In this document: in pieces, positions 1-7,993 of the stretch
How positions within the stretch are numbered: position 1 is the first letter of the stretch
How the letters are laid out: the number at the start of each line of letters is the position of its first letter
Assembly (NCBI GenBank): GCA_009785595.1
Contig: WQVZ01000005.1
Span: forward strand, 1-49,005
Direction of reading: 5' to 3'
Source of the DNA: Defluviitaleaceae bacterium
Lineage (GTDB): Bacteria > Bacillota > Clostridia > Lachnospirales > WRAX01
Length of the DNA stretch: 49,005 bases
Notes under the pieces: generated by a model
What the model was told of the DNA's origin: nothing
Seen by the model: the letters and a program-made list of their open reading frames with translations, nothing else
Databases searched by the model: none
Made by a program: the position numbers and the translations under genes

Positions 1-24
1 GGTATTGGGATGAGATTGCTACTT

Positions 25-702
25 TCACCCCAAAATCATGCTGTTTAAATCCATAGGCTGTACCCACACATCCCCTTTGTACACACGCATACAACCGGCG
101 GAAATTTCATCCGCTACAACGACCTTGCCTTCTACCATGCCAAATTCCAACTTCATGTCATAAAGAGTCAGGCCTTTTTTTTGTAAATCGTCAGCCATAA
201 TGCGGCCTATTTTTTTGGCCAGGCCCTTGCATTCCTCATATTGCGCCTCTGTCATAATACCAAGGGCGGCCAGGGTTTCCCGGGTTATGGGCGGGTCGCC
301 TTTTTCGTCGTTTTTTAAGGTAAATTCTACCAGGGCATCCAGGGGCGCACCTTGGGCAATATAATCACCATAGCGGCGCAAAAAGCTGCCCACTGCCCTA
401 AATCGGCATACTACCTCCAGGCCGCGACCAAACATCCGGACCGGCCTTACCACCATGGTAGAATCTTCAAGGTTTGCCGAAACAAAGTGGGTGGGTACGC
501 CCTTGTTTTCAAGCAGCGTAAAGAAATATTGGGACAGAGCAAGGCATTCCCTGCCCAGACCATCTATGCTAAGGGCTACGGTATTTTCGCCGGGGTCAAA
601 AACCCCGTCCTTGCCCGTGGCGTCATCTTTAAATTTTAACAGATAATTGCCATCTGCCAGGCTGTATACATCCTTTGTTTTGCCGGAATATACCAGATTC
701 AT
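25..702 (-). CDS. purC: Phosphoribosylaminoimidazole-succinocarboxamide synthase
   Basis: SAICAR synthetase, which joins aspartate to CAIR with ATP in cytosolic purine synthesis. The 225-residue protein opens with the family's YSGKTKDVY ATP-loop motif and carries the SAICAR synthetase signatures FGRGLEVVCRFRAVGS and YDMKLEFG...DEIS; the length is normal for the bacterial enzyme. I chose the ATG at 702 because GGAGG lies just upstream; the open frame extends six codons further (to 720), but those codons are the ribosome site itself. A good sigma-A promoter is 20 bases upstream, leaving a very short leader with no room for a purine riboswitch. Other pur genes may follow beyond the left edge, but only 24 bases remain there. 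Confidence 0.95.
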   Translation of the reverse strand: MNLVYSGKTKDVYSLADGNYLLKFKDDATGKDGVFDPGENTVALSIDGLGRECLALSQYFFTLLENKGVPTHFVSANLEDSTMVVRPVRMFGRGLEVVCRFRAVGSFLRRYGDYIAQGAPLDALVEFTLKNDEKGDPPITRETLAALGIMTEAQYEECKGLAKKIGRIMADDLQKKGLTLYDMKLEFGMVEGKVVVADEISAGCMRVYKGDVWVQPMDLNSMILG

Positions 703-722
703 TGTACCGCCTCCTTGCAAAC

Positions 723-751
723 ACTATAACACAGCCCGCAAAATATGTCAA
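723..751 (-). promoter_or_regulatory. purC promoter
   Basis: On the minus strand TTGACA (746-751) and TATAGT (723-728) are separated by exactly 17 bases, a near-consensus sigma-A promoter. The predicted start lies about 14 bases before the purC ATG. Confidence 0.7.
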
Positions 752-758
752 TTTTATG

Positions 759-787
759 TTGCCAAAGGCGGATGGGCATGCTATAAT
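759..787 (+). promoter_or_regulatory. Promoter of the Na/Pi cotransporter gene
   Basis: TTGCCA (759-764), a 17-base spacer and a perfect TATAAT (782-787). The two divergent promoters of purC and the cotransporter lie back to back, with only 7 bases between their -35 boxes. Confidence 0.65.
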
Positions 788-840
788 CATTCGGGTGGCG
801 AAAAATTCTGCAACATGAAGCTTGGAGGCACATAATAATT

Positions 841-2454
841 ATGAACCTAACTGATATAATATTAATTTTGGGTGGTTTGGGGCTGTTTTTGTTCGGCATG
901 AAAATGATGTCGGATGGACTACAGACGATAGCCGGAAACCGCCTGCAAGGCATCCTTCAAAAGGCAACTTCAAACAGAATTTTCGCCGTTTTGGTGGGCA
1001 TAACCGCAACGGTGGCTCTTAACAGTTCCACGGCCTCCACCGTTATGACGGTTAGTTTTGTTAATTCCGGCATGATGAATTTAACACAGGCCATAGGCAT
1101 TATTATGGGCGCAAATGTGGGCACAACCTTTAGTGCCCAGTTGGTTGCCTTTAGGATAGACTCTTACGCCCCGTTGTTTATCTTTGTGGGCATCATCCTG
1201 TACCTATTTGTCAAAAAGAAAAGCGTCAAAAATATCGGTTATGTTATTTTGGGCTTTGGTATTTTGTTCTTTGGTATCACAACCATGGGTGGGCCTCTTA
1301 GGGGTTTGGCCAATCTGCCGGGCTTTAATGATATGTTGGTGGCTTTCCAAAACCCGTTTTTGGCATTGCTTGCGGGTTTTGCTTTTACTGCCGCTGTCCA
1401 AAGCTCCACAGCCACAACGGGTATCTTGGTCGCGATGTACATAAGCGGCGTGCCAATACCCTTCGAAACAGGAGCTTTCATCATACTAGGCACAAACATT
1501 GGCACCAGCATAACAACCCTTATCGCTTCCATCCCTGCCAATCGCGAAAGCAAGCGGGCAGCACTCTTCCACATTACTTTTGACATTATCGGCAGTGCCG
1601 TGTTTGGTACGCTAATTTTCGTTTTCCCCGGCATACTTGGCTGGTTCCAGGCCACTTGGGCAGAGCCTGCTCGCCAAATCGCAATGTTCCACACCCTGTA
1701 TAACTTCGCCACAATGTTCCTGCTTTTGCCCTTTGTTGGCTACGTTGCCAAGCTGCTTAAAAAGGTTGTGCCTGGTGAAGACAAGATTATAGAACGTGGC
1801 ACTAAATATCTGGATTGGCGCATGGTGGACAACCCTAATATGGCAATAGACCTGGCTCAGCAAGAGCTTTTGCGCATGGCGGAAATTGCCGGCCAAAATA
1901 TAAAGCTGGCCATAGAGGGCTTGCTGGAACGTGACGAGAAAAAACTTGCCGCCATGAAAGAACAAGAGGATGTTGTGGATGAGCTGGAAAAGGATATCAT
2001 GCGCTATTTGGCCCGGGTTTCTCAGTCCGGCATGAGCAATAAAATGTCCCTGCGTCACACCGGCCTGCTGCACGCCGCCAATGATATAGAGCGGGTGAGC
2101 GACCATGCTGATAATATAGCCGACCTGGCTATTGAAGCCATTGACGGCAATATTGTTTTCTCCGACGAAGCCGCCGACGAAATTAGAGATATTTTTGGCC
2201 TGGTGACAGAAGCTTATGGCACAGCCATATTGGCCTTAAAAGACAGCAATATGGCCCTGGTGCCCAAGGTGAAGGAGCTTGAAGCCAAAATAGATGCCAA
2301 AGAAGAGGCTTTTAGAGCAACCCACATCCAGCGCCTGCGCGAAGGACGCTGCACCGCCGACAGCGGCGTAATTTTTCTGGATATCATTATTAATTTCGAG
2401 CGTATCGGCGACCATTCCAATAACATATCCAATGTGGCACAAGGCAAATTATAG
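841..2454 (+). CDS. Na/Pi cotransporter family protein with C-terminal PhoU-like domain
   Basis: Sodium-dependent phosphate transporter of the NptA/YjbB type, in the inner membrane. The N-terminal ~320 residues are hydrophobic and hold the two inverted repeats of the family, each with its SS/T signature (NSSTASTVMTVSF near residue 60; QSSTATTGILVAMY near residue 187) and a GANVGTT/GTNIGTS partner motif. Residues ~340-537 are a helical PhoU-like domain (repeated ERVSDHADNIADLA and ERIGDHSNNISNVA) found in many Firmicute members and thought to regulate transport. The 537-residue length is normal. The ribosome site GGAGG is about 12 bases from the ATG, slightly far. The gene stands alone between its promoter and a terminator. 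Confidence 0.9.
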   Translation: MNLTDIILILGGLGLFLFGMKMMSDGLQTIAGNRLQGILQKATSNRIFAVLVGITATVALNSSTASTVMTVSFVNSGMMNLTQAIGIIMGANVGTTFSAQLVAFRIDSYAPLFIFVGIILYLFVKKKSVKNIGYVILGFGILFFGITTMGGPLRGLANLPGFNDMLVAFQNPFLALLAGFAFTAAVQSSTATTGILVAMYISGVPIPFETGAFIILGTNIGTSITTLIASIPANRESKRAALFHITFDIIGSAVFGTLIFVFPGILGWFQATWAEPARQIAMFHTLYNFATMFLLLPFVGYVAKLLKKVVPGEDKIIERGTKYLDWRMVDNPNMAIDLAQQELLRMAEIAGQNIKLAIEGLLERDEKKLAAMKEQEDVVDELEKDIMRYLARVSQSGMSNKMSLRHTGLLHAANDIERVSDHADNIADLAIEAIDGNIVFSDEAADEIRDIFGLVTEAYGTAILALKDSNMALVPKVKELEAKIDAKEEAFRATHIQRLREGRCTADSGVIFLDIIINFERIGDHSNNISNVAQGKL

Positions 2455-2483
2455 GCCGCCGCAGACCATATTTTGTTGCAACA

Positions 2484-2522
2484 AAAAACAGGCGACGGAC
2501 AAATTCCGTTGCCTGTTTTTTA
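2484..2522. terminator. Bidirectional intrinsic terminator
   Basis: A-run, CAGGC(G/A)ACGG stem, short loop, and T-run, symmetrical on both strands with one G-T pair. It sits between the convergent cotransporter and XRE regulator genes and can serve both. Confidence 0.85.
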
Positions 2523-2531
2523 ATCTTAGCA

Positions 2532-3584
2532 TTAGCTGTTTTTTAACTTGTGGATACCTTCTGCCGTAGCAACCAAGAACTTCATCTCGGCTTCCGTAAA
2601 ATTCTCAATTATGACATCCAGTTTGTGCGCCTTGGCATTTTTGCGTCTGTCAGCACTAATATTGCTTGGCCCGTCCCCGGTGTCGTTATAAAGCACATCA
2701 ACAGACACGCCAAATATATCCGCCAGCCTGGCCAAGTTATAGCTGGTTTGCCCTCTGTCGCCGCGCTCCATCAGACCCACGGCGGCAATTGTCATATCCA
2801 GCATCTTCGCAACATCATCTATGGATAAACCACAGGCCTTTCGTTGCTCCCTAACATTGCGACCCACCATGACATTAAAGCGTCTTTTGCTTATATCAAA
2901 GCCCGAGTAGCGTTCATATTCCTTGGCTTCATCCTCGAGCATTCTGTGCAGATCGTACTCTTTAAGTTTTTTGAGAACCTTGAAACCTTCTTCCATAAGT
3001 TCGTGATCTTTGGTAAATATACCTTTACGTATTATGGCGATTGCCCTATGTATTGGGAAATTCCCATTTTCGCATATGTCGATAACTGCATCGAAGTGCA
3101 TCGAAAACACACTATCCAAATTTTCCAATGCTTCTGGGTCATCCATGTCTTCTAAATCGAAATACCTTGCCCTCAAAAGACGCACCATAATGTTTACATG
3201 AATAGACAGTTTGATGATGGTATAGCGTTCTTCCTTTGAATATTCTTCCAGTTGTCTCAAGGCTTCCTTTGCTAGTGCGTGGGTTCGTTCATATGGTTCA
3301 ACATAGTCAATAACCCTTGCCAAAATTCGGATATCATAAAAATTCCATTTATATGCACGGGTTAATCTATTAAGTATTGGGGTAGCTATCTTACGACTCT
3401 CCTCAAAGTCATTGAGACTCCCTTCGACAGCATATATTTCGAGTATGCGCAAAGCGTCATTTATCTGAGGGTCGTCTCCATTTTTTTCAATATACTCTAG
3501 CAGCTTACTCTCTGCTGCCTTATTTTCTGCTGGCCTATAATTACCGTCAATGGCAAAAACCTCATTTAGCAACTGATGCTTCAA
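2532..3584 (-). CDS. XRE-family regulator with large N-terminal helical domain
   Basis: Predicted DNA-binding regulator. The HTH_3-type domain lies near the C terminus (about residues 235-305: VREQRKACGLSIDDVAKML...ERGDRGQTSYNLARLADIFGVSVDVLY), with an acidic, helical, possibly TPR-like ~230-residue region before it and a short helical tail after. In the Rgg/PlcR-type peptide-responsive regulators the HTH comes first, so this order is reversed. The start is uncertain: the frame opens at TTG 3602, but a run of seven Gs just inside it suits TTG at 3587 or 3584 better; no ATG is available. It lies downstream of a small peptide gene, and a perfect palindrome overlaps the shared promoter, so autoregulation is likely (inference). 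Confidence 0.75.
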   Translation of the reverse strand: MKHQLLNEVFAIDGNYRPAENKAAESKLLEYIEKNGDDPQINDALRILEIYAVEGSLNDFEESRKIATPILNRLTRAYKWNFYDIRILARVIDYVEPYERTHALAKEALRQLEEYSKEERYTIIKLSIHVNIMVRLLRARYFDLEDMDDPEALENLDSVFSMHFDAVIDICENGNFPIHRAIAIIRKGIFTKDHELMEEGFKVLKKLKEYDLHRMLEDEAKEYERYSGFDISKRRFNVMVGRNVREQRKACGLSIDDVAKMLDMTIAAVGLMERGDRGQTSYNLARLADIFGVSVDVLYNDTGDGPSNISADRRKNAKAHKLDVIIENFTEAEMKFLVATAEGIHKLKNS

Positions 3585-3645
3585 CAAGCAGAACCCCCCC
3601 AACTATTTTAGCATTATACGATGTGACTCTTATGTGCGAAAACAA

Positions 3646-3720
3646 TCATCCCCCGCACTTTGCAGCTCTTCTGAACCACTCCAAGATACATTCGCACCAC
3701 TTATAGTAGTAACAACACAT
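3646..3720 (-). CDS. Candidate 24-residue Cys-rich peptide
   Basis: A small ORF too short for usual gene finders. ATG at 3718-3720 is preceded at ideal distance by AAAGGAGG, one of the best ribosome sites in the window. The peptide starts MCCYYYKWCEC and ends RRAAKCGG: five Cys, two Trp, three Tyr and a basic end. It has no signal peptide. It lies between the promoter at 3789-3817 and the XRE regulator, 59-62 bases before the regulator start, so both are probably on one transcript. An imperfectly spaced inverted repeat (GTGCAAT/ATTGCAC arms, 3738-3768) sits just before its ribosome site. Function unknown; it could be a signal, a metal-binding peptide, a toxin or a regulatory leader. Confidence 0.5.
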   Translation of the reverse strand: MCCYYYKWCECILEWFRRAAKCGG

Positions 3721-3776
3721 AATGTGGCCTCCTTTCGTGCAATCGCACATTCGGTCAATAAATTGCACTACACTCA

Positions 3777-3796
3777 GTTACAATTCAAATTGTAAC
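3777..3796. promoter_or_regulatory. Perfect palindromic operator
   Basis: GTTACAATT-CA-AATTGTAAC is a perfect inverted repeat with 9-base arms that covers the -10 box of the promoter in front of the peptide gene and XRE regulator. A dimeric HTH protein bound here would block transcription; the adjacent XRE protein is the obvious candidate. Confidence 0.6.
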
Positions 3797-3817
3797 ATTA
3801 TTCTACAATACTTGCAA
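3789..3817 (-). promoter_or_regulatory. Promoter of peptide gene and XRE regulator
   Basis: Minus strand TTGCAA (3812-3817), 17-base spacer, TACAAT (3789-3794). It reads into the 24-residue ORF. A second possible -10 (TATAAT near 3613-3618) lies closer to the regulator and could give it separate expression. Confidence 0.55.
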
Positions 3818-3843
3818 CAAAAACTTTGCAACATTTTTCGACA

Positions 3844-3872
3844 AAAAAGGGGCGGCAAAATACCGCCCCTAC
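3844..3872 (-). terminator. GC-rich repeat acting as terminator
   Basis: One copy of the dispersed GTAGGGGCGG repeat. On the minus strand the stem GGGGCGG/CCGCCCC is followed by TTTTTT, so this copy also makes a good intrinsic terminator 17 bases after the aldo/keto reductase stop codon. Confidence 0.7.
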
Positions 3873-3889
3873 AAAACTACATCAACACC

Positions 3890-5023
3890 TTACCCATTCA
3901 TCAAGGTGGCTATTTCCTTCATAACGCCCGGTATATCAATATTTTGTGGGCACACCTCTACACATACGCCGCAGGATGTACACGCCCCGGCTCTTTTATC
4001 GACATCTATTTCTTTATAACCCGTGTTAAGGCCCCACATGTTGCGGGCTTCCAGATATTTGTTATAAAGCTCAAAAATTTTGGGGATGGGTATGCCCATG
4101 GGGCAGTCCACACAGTAATTACACAGGGTGCAGGGCACCTGGGGTGTGTTGGCCAGGGCGTGGGCTGCTTTATCTACCACCGCATGTTCATCGGCAGACA
4201 ATGGTACAAAGTCTTTCAGGCTGGATATGTTGTCCCGCACTTGTTCCATATTGGACATACCGCTTAACACTGTAATTACATTGGGCAAAGAGCCTACCCA
4301 GCGCACCGCCCAGGATGCTTGGCTTACATTGGGGTTGGCCTCGGTGAAGATATTTGCTATATTTTCTGGCAGACGGGACAACATGCCGCCGCGTACGGGT
4401 TCCATGACCACGATGGGCTTGTCGTAGGATTTTATAATTTCGTATTGGTCGCGATAGTCTTTCAGCCAGTCAAAGTAGTTTATTTGCAGCATAACAATGT
4501 CAAATTTATCGTGGTGTTTTTCCATTATTTTGCGGGCGCATTCTGTGGTGCCGTGGAAGGAAAAACCAAAAGATTTTATCTTGCCTTCGGCCTTCATGCG
4601 CAGCAAAAAGTCATAATTGCCGAATTGTTCGTGTTTTTCGCTGCCTTCGCCGTTTAGGGCGTGCAGCAGGTAAATATCAAAATAATCCACGCCGCAACGC
4701 TCCAACTGCTCGTTAAAAATTCTTTCGCCGTCGGCCGGGGTCTCGCAACTCCATATGGGCAGCTTGTCCACTATGGTATAGCTTTCGCGGGGATAACGCT
4801 TTGTCACGGCTTCTTTCAAGGTTTCTTCGGACTTGCCGCCGTGATAAAAATACGCCGTGTCAAAATAATTAAACCCGGCTTCCACATACGCATCCACCAT
4901 TTCTTTAACTTTTTCTACGTCGATGACCTTATCGTCACCGCCAATGGTTGGAAAACGCATACCGCCGAAACCCAGCTTGGGTATGTTGTGCTTTTTGATA
5001 AAATCTTGGACGTTCTTGTTCAT
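3890..5023 (-). CDS. Aldo/keto reductase with C-terminal 4Fe-4S ferredoxin domain
   Basis: Predicted oxidoreductase of the clostridial AKR family that carries a ferredoxin-like tail. Residues ~15-280 form the TIM barrel with the catalytic set: Asp and Tyr in NYFDTAYFYHGG, Lys in TIVDKLP and His in IYLLHALNG. The last ~90 residues contain two Cys clusters, CTLCNYCVDCP and CTSCGVCVEVCP, typical of 4Fe-4S sites, so electrons may come from ferredoxin as well as a nicotinamide cofactor. The substrate is not predictable. The ATG (5021-5023) overlaps the rbgA TGA by ATGA and has GGAGGAG upstream, so it is translationally coupled to rbgA. Confidence 0.88.
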   Translation of the reverse strand: MNKNVQDFIKKHNIPKLGFGGMRFPTIGGDDKVIDVEKVKEMVDAYVEAGFNYFDTAYFYHGGKSEETLKEAVTKRYPRESYTIVDKLPIWSCETPADGERIFNEQLERCGVDYFDIYLLHALNGEGSEKHEQFGNYDFLLRMKAEGKIKSFGFSFHGTTECARKIMEKHHDKFDIVMLQINYFDWLKDYRDQYEIIKSYDKPIVVMEPVRGGMLSRLPENIANIFTEANPNVSQASWAVRWVGSLPNVITVLSGMSNMEQVRDNISSLKDFVPLSADEHAVVDKAAHALANTPQVPCTLCNYCVDCPMGIPIPKIFELYNKYLEARNMWGLNTGYKEIDVDKRAGACTSCGVCVEVCPQNIDIPGVMKEIATLMNG

Positions 5024-5898
5024 AATAAAATCTCCTCCTCGTTATTGTTGCGTGGTTTTTCCAGTGTAATGCGCCCCAGCTTGCCTGCTCTGTATTCGTC
5101 AATAAGAATAATGGCGCATCGCCGCAGGTCGGTTTCGCCTTCTTTGGTTTTAAAGCCTCTGGCTCGGCCTATGGTGGTTAAGATATCCAACGGCTCGTCC
5201 TTTTCGTCAAAATCTATATTATATCGGGCTTTTAGACCATCTGGGGCCAAAACCCGTGTTGCACTTATCAGCTGGCAGGCCAAGTCCTGAATATCCAGGA
5301 TATTATCGTTGATGGAGCCAACCAGGGCCAGGTTTGTGCCCACATTTTCTCCTTCAAATTTTGGCCACAGTACGCCGGGGGTGTCCAGCAGTTCAAAATC
5401 CGCCGAAATTTTTATCCATTGCTTGCCTTTGGTGACGCCGGGCCTGTCCGCCACACGGGCCACGGCGCGTTTGGCATAGCGGTTTATCATGGTGGATTTG
5501 CCAACATTGGGTATGCCACATATCATGGCGCGTATGGGCACCACCAGCCGCCCGCGGGCTTTTTGTCGGGCTATTTTTTCTTCCATAAGCTGGCGGGCTA
5601 TTTTGGCCACATCTTGCAAGCCTTGTCCAGCAGCAGAATTTGCCAAAACCACGCTGTAACCCAGCTGTTCGTAATGTCTCTTCCACGCTGCATTTAGGCC
5701 CTCATTCGCCAAATCTGCTTTATTAAGCACAGCAATGCGCTTTTTGTTTTTGGCCAGCTGGTCTATATGTGGATTTTTGGAAGAAAATGGTATGCGGGCA
5801 TCCAACAACTCTATTAAAATATCAACCAACGCCAAATTTTCTTCCATCATGCGTATGGCACTGGTCATGTGGCCGGGATACCATTGTATATTGTTCAT
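5020..5898 (-). CDS. rbgA: Ribosome biogenesis GTPase RbgA (YlqF)
   Basis: Circularly permuted GTPase needed for late assembly of the 50S subunit. The order of motifs is the family hallmark: G4 (NKAD) comes before G1 (GIPNVGKST) and G3 (DTPGVLWP). The protein begins IQWYPGHMTSAIRMM, the conserved RbgA N terminus, and ends in a helical RNA-contacting domain. I chose ATG 5898 rather than the upstream in-frame TTG at 5916 because AAGGCGG lies between them at the right distance; this gives 292 residues, normal for the family. It is the first gene of a two-gene unit with the aldo/keto reductase. Confidence 0.93.
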   Translation of the reverse strand: MNNIQWYPGHMTSAIRMMEENLALVDILIELLDARIPFSSKNPHIDQLAKNKKRIAVLNKADLANEGLNAAWKRHYEQLGYSVVLANSAAGQGLQDVAKIARQLMEEKIARQKARGRLVVPIRAMICGIPNVGKSTMINRYAKRAVARVADRPGVTKGKQWIKISADFELLDTPGVLWPKFEGENVGTNLALVGSINDNILDIQDLACQLISATRVLAPDGLKARYNIDFDEKDEPLDILTTIGRARGFKTKEGETDLRRCAIILIDEYRAGKLGRITLEKPRNNNEEEILL

Positions 5899-5937
5899 AA
5901 ACGCCGCCTTTTCCAAAAAAATGTCTGCATCAATACC

Positions 5938-5966
5938 ATTATACCAAGAGACAATAGAGAAAACAA
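5938..5966 (-). promoter_or_regulatory. rbgA promoter
   Basis: Minus strand TTGTTT (5961-5966), 17-base spacer, perfect TATAAT (5938-5943), about 40 bases upstream of the rbgA ATG. Confidence 0.55.
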
Positions 5967-5988
5967 GTTTGTTTTAGGAGGAGATTTT

Positions 5989-6642
5989 TTGCGCCGAATT
6001 ATAAGCGTATTGCTACTTGCCCTCATCGTGGCGGCAATTTTCGCCCCCCAGGCTGCTTTCGCCACATCAGTTAACAAAAAAATTATTGTTATTGACGCCG
6101 GTCATGGCGGATGGGACCCGGGCAAAGTTGGGAAAAACAATGAAGAGGAAAAGACCATAAACCTGGCCATTGCGGAAGATTTGCAGATGTTGTTGGAGCT
6201 TGGGGGCGCAATGGTATTTATGACGCGGGGCGATGATATGGCTCTGGCGGACAGGAAAAACGCCGATCTGCTGGCCCGCAGTGCCATGCCATCAGATATG
6301 CAGGCCCATATTTTTATATCCATACACCAAAACGCCTTTCCACAAGAAAGCGTGAAAGGCGCGCAGGTTTTTTATTATACAGGTTCCGAAGCCAGCGAAA
6401 AACTGGCCGATGCCATACAGGGGCGCATAAGAAGCTATCTTGACGAGAATAACCGCAAAGAAACCAAGGCCGACAAGAACTATCTTTTGCTGCGAGAAAC
6501 AAAAACCCCTGCTGTTATTGTAGAATGCGGCTTTTTGACCAATAATGAGGATTTGCGTAGACTTATGCAGCAGGATTATCAAGAAAAGGTGGCTTGGGCT
6601 ATATATCTTGGGGTTTTGGATTATTTTGCGAACGCGCAGTAA
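5989..6642 (+). CDS. cwlD: N-acetylmuramoyl-L-alanine amidase, CwlD type
   Basis: Zinc amidase (Amidase_3) that strips peptide side chains from peptidoglycan; CwlD does this to make muramic-delta-lactam in the spore cortex. Start TTG at 5989 is set by AGGAGGAGA just before it; this gives 217 residues with a signal peptide or anchor (RRIISVLLLALIVAAIFAPQAAFA). Zinc and catalytic motifs are visible: IDAGHGGWDPG (His), an early Glu in NNEEEKTINL, SIHQNAF (His) and VECGFLTN (catalytic Glu). The KADKNYLLLRETKTPAVIVECGFL stretch is close to CwlD as I know it. The closeness to CwlD argues that the organism sporulates. The last 44 bases overlap the end of murA on the other strand. Confidence 0.82.
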   Translation: MRRIISVLLLALIVAAIFAPQAAFATSVNKKIIVIDAGHGGWDPGKVGKNNEEEKTINLAIAEDLQMLLELGGAMVFMTRGDDMALADRKNADLLARSAMPSDMQAHIFISIHQNAFPQESVKGAQVFYYTGSEASEKLADAIQGRIRSYLDENNRKETKADKNYLLLRETKTPAVIVECGFLTNNEDLRRLMQQDYQEKVAWAIYLGVLDYFANAQ

Positions 6643-7888
6643 CAAACTTGACATCCGCTCCCAAAGCTTGCAAATCCTGATGTATGGCTTCATAGCCACG
6701 CTCCACATATATAGAATTCCCTACAACAGTCTCACCATAGGCCCCAAGTCCGGCCAAAATTAACGCCGCACCACACCGCAGGTCGTGGGCCTCTACCACG
6801 GCTCCGTGCAGACGCTGAACACCGCTGATATGGAATCTTTTGCGGTCAACATTGCGTATATCCGCCCCCATTTTCGCCAGTTCCGCCACATGTTTATCTC
6901 TGGCATCAAAAACCTTTTCGCTAATTATGCTATTACCATGTGCCGTAGCCAACATGGCTGTAAATTGCGGCTGCATATCTGTAGGAAAACCCGGGTGTGG
7001 GCCCGTTGCCATATAATCAATAGCTGCCAAACGTTGTGGTGCCGCTAGCGCCACGGCCTTTTCTTCGAGGGTTACGGTAACTCCCGCATCGGCCAGCCTG
7101 TCAGCAATGGGCTTAATATCTTCATAAACCACATTGTTAAGCCGTATGTGCCCGCCTGTTATGGCACCCGCTGCCAAATATGTCCCGGCCACTATCCTAT
7201 CGGGCATTATGGTGTGCTCCACGTCGCCAAGCTCAGCCACGCCCTCTATGATTACAGTAGAAGTACCCGCTCCGGTCACTTTTGCACCTGCGGCCACCAA
7301 AAACCTCTGCAAATCCACAATTTCCGGCTCTCTTGCTGCATTTTCTATGGTGGTTGTTCCCTTGGCCAAAACCGCTGCCAATATGGCATTTTGTGTGGCG
7401 CCCACGCTGGTTTTTTTCATAACAACCCTTGCTCCTGCCAGCTTTTTGGCCCTGGCATAAATCACCTGGCCCTCTTCTTCCACCAATGCTCCAAGTTGCC
7501 TAAAAGCCTCAAGGTGCAGGTCTATTGGCCTATCACCCAAAGAACATCCGCCGGGATAATGGGCCACCACAAGGCCAAAACGCCCCAAGAGCCCCCCGGC
7601 AAATATTATGGAAGAACGCATCTTATCCATCAAATCCTCGGGCAAATGGTGGGACGCTATGCCTCGGGCATCTACAACAATGGTGTGCCCATCAAAGCCA
7701 ACATCGCACCCCAGTCCCCGCAATATGTCAATGGTACAATAAGTATCCGAAATCTTGGGACAATTGTGTATAACACTTCGCTTACCCAGCACAGTTGCCG
7801 CCAAAATGGGCAAAACGGCGTTTTTACTACCGCCGATAGTCACCTCGCCGGTAAGCCTGGCACCGCCTGTTATGCGATATTCTCCCAC
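6599..7888 (-). CDS. murA: UDP-N-acetylglucosamine 1-carboxyvinyltransferase
   Basis: First committed step of peptidoglycan synthesis: transfers enolpyruvate from PEP to UDP-GlcNAc. Motifs: GGSKNAVLPILAATVL near the N terminus, the loop with the PEP-attacking Cys (PGGCSLGDRPIDLHL), and FPTDMQPQFTAML in the C-terminal half. The intact Cys means fosfomycin would be expected to act on it. The open frame begins at ATG 7912, but a GTG at 7888 with GGGGGCGG seven bases upstream fits the ribosome site and the usual MurA N terminus better (429 residues). The 3' end runs 44 bases into cwlD on the opposite strand with no terminator between them. Confidence 0.94.
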   Translation of the reverse strand: MGEYRITGGARLTGEVTIGGSKNAVLPILAATVLGKRSVIHNCPKISDTYCTIDILRGLGCDVGFDGHTIVVDARGIASHHLPEDLMDKMRSSIIFAGGLLGRFGLVVAHYPGGCSLGDRPIDLHLEAFRQLGALVEEEGQVIYARAKKLAGARVVMKKTSVGATQNAILAAVLAKGTTTIENAAREPEIVDLQRFLVAAGAKVTGAGTSTVIIEGVAELGDVEHTIMPDRIVAGTYLAAGAITGGHIRLNNVVYEDIKPIADRLADAGVTVTLEEKAVALAAPQRLAAIDYMATGPHPGFPTDMQPQFTAMLATAHGNSIISEKVFDARDKHVAELAKMGADIRNVDRKRFHISGVQRLHGAVVEAHDLRCGAALILAGLGAYGETVVGNSIYVERGYEAIHQDLQALGADVKFVTARSQNNPKPQDI

Positions 7889-7953
7889 AAAATCACCGCC
7901 CCCATATATCATAAATTCATGATATGGCGGGACGGCTTTTGGCGTTACTGCAA

Positions 7954-7983
7954 CAAAAAAGGCTGCCGTCAGGCAACCTTTTT
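7954..7983 (-). terminator. Terminator after the Cys-rich secreted protein gene
   Basis: AAAAAGGTTGCC / GGCAGCCTTTTT stem with a short loop, T-rich on the minus strand, ten bases past the stop codon of the gene at 7994-8569. Confidence 0.75.
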
Positions 7984-7993
7984 GAATGTGATT

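Noticed and set aside
1239-1712. 157-codon minus-strand frame inside the Na/Pi cotransporter and similar long frames opposite genes
   Set aside because: Mirror frames of real genes with no start signals or recognisable protein content.
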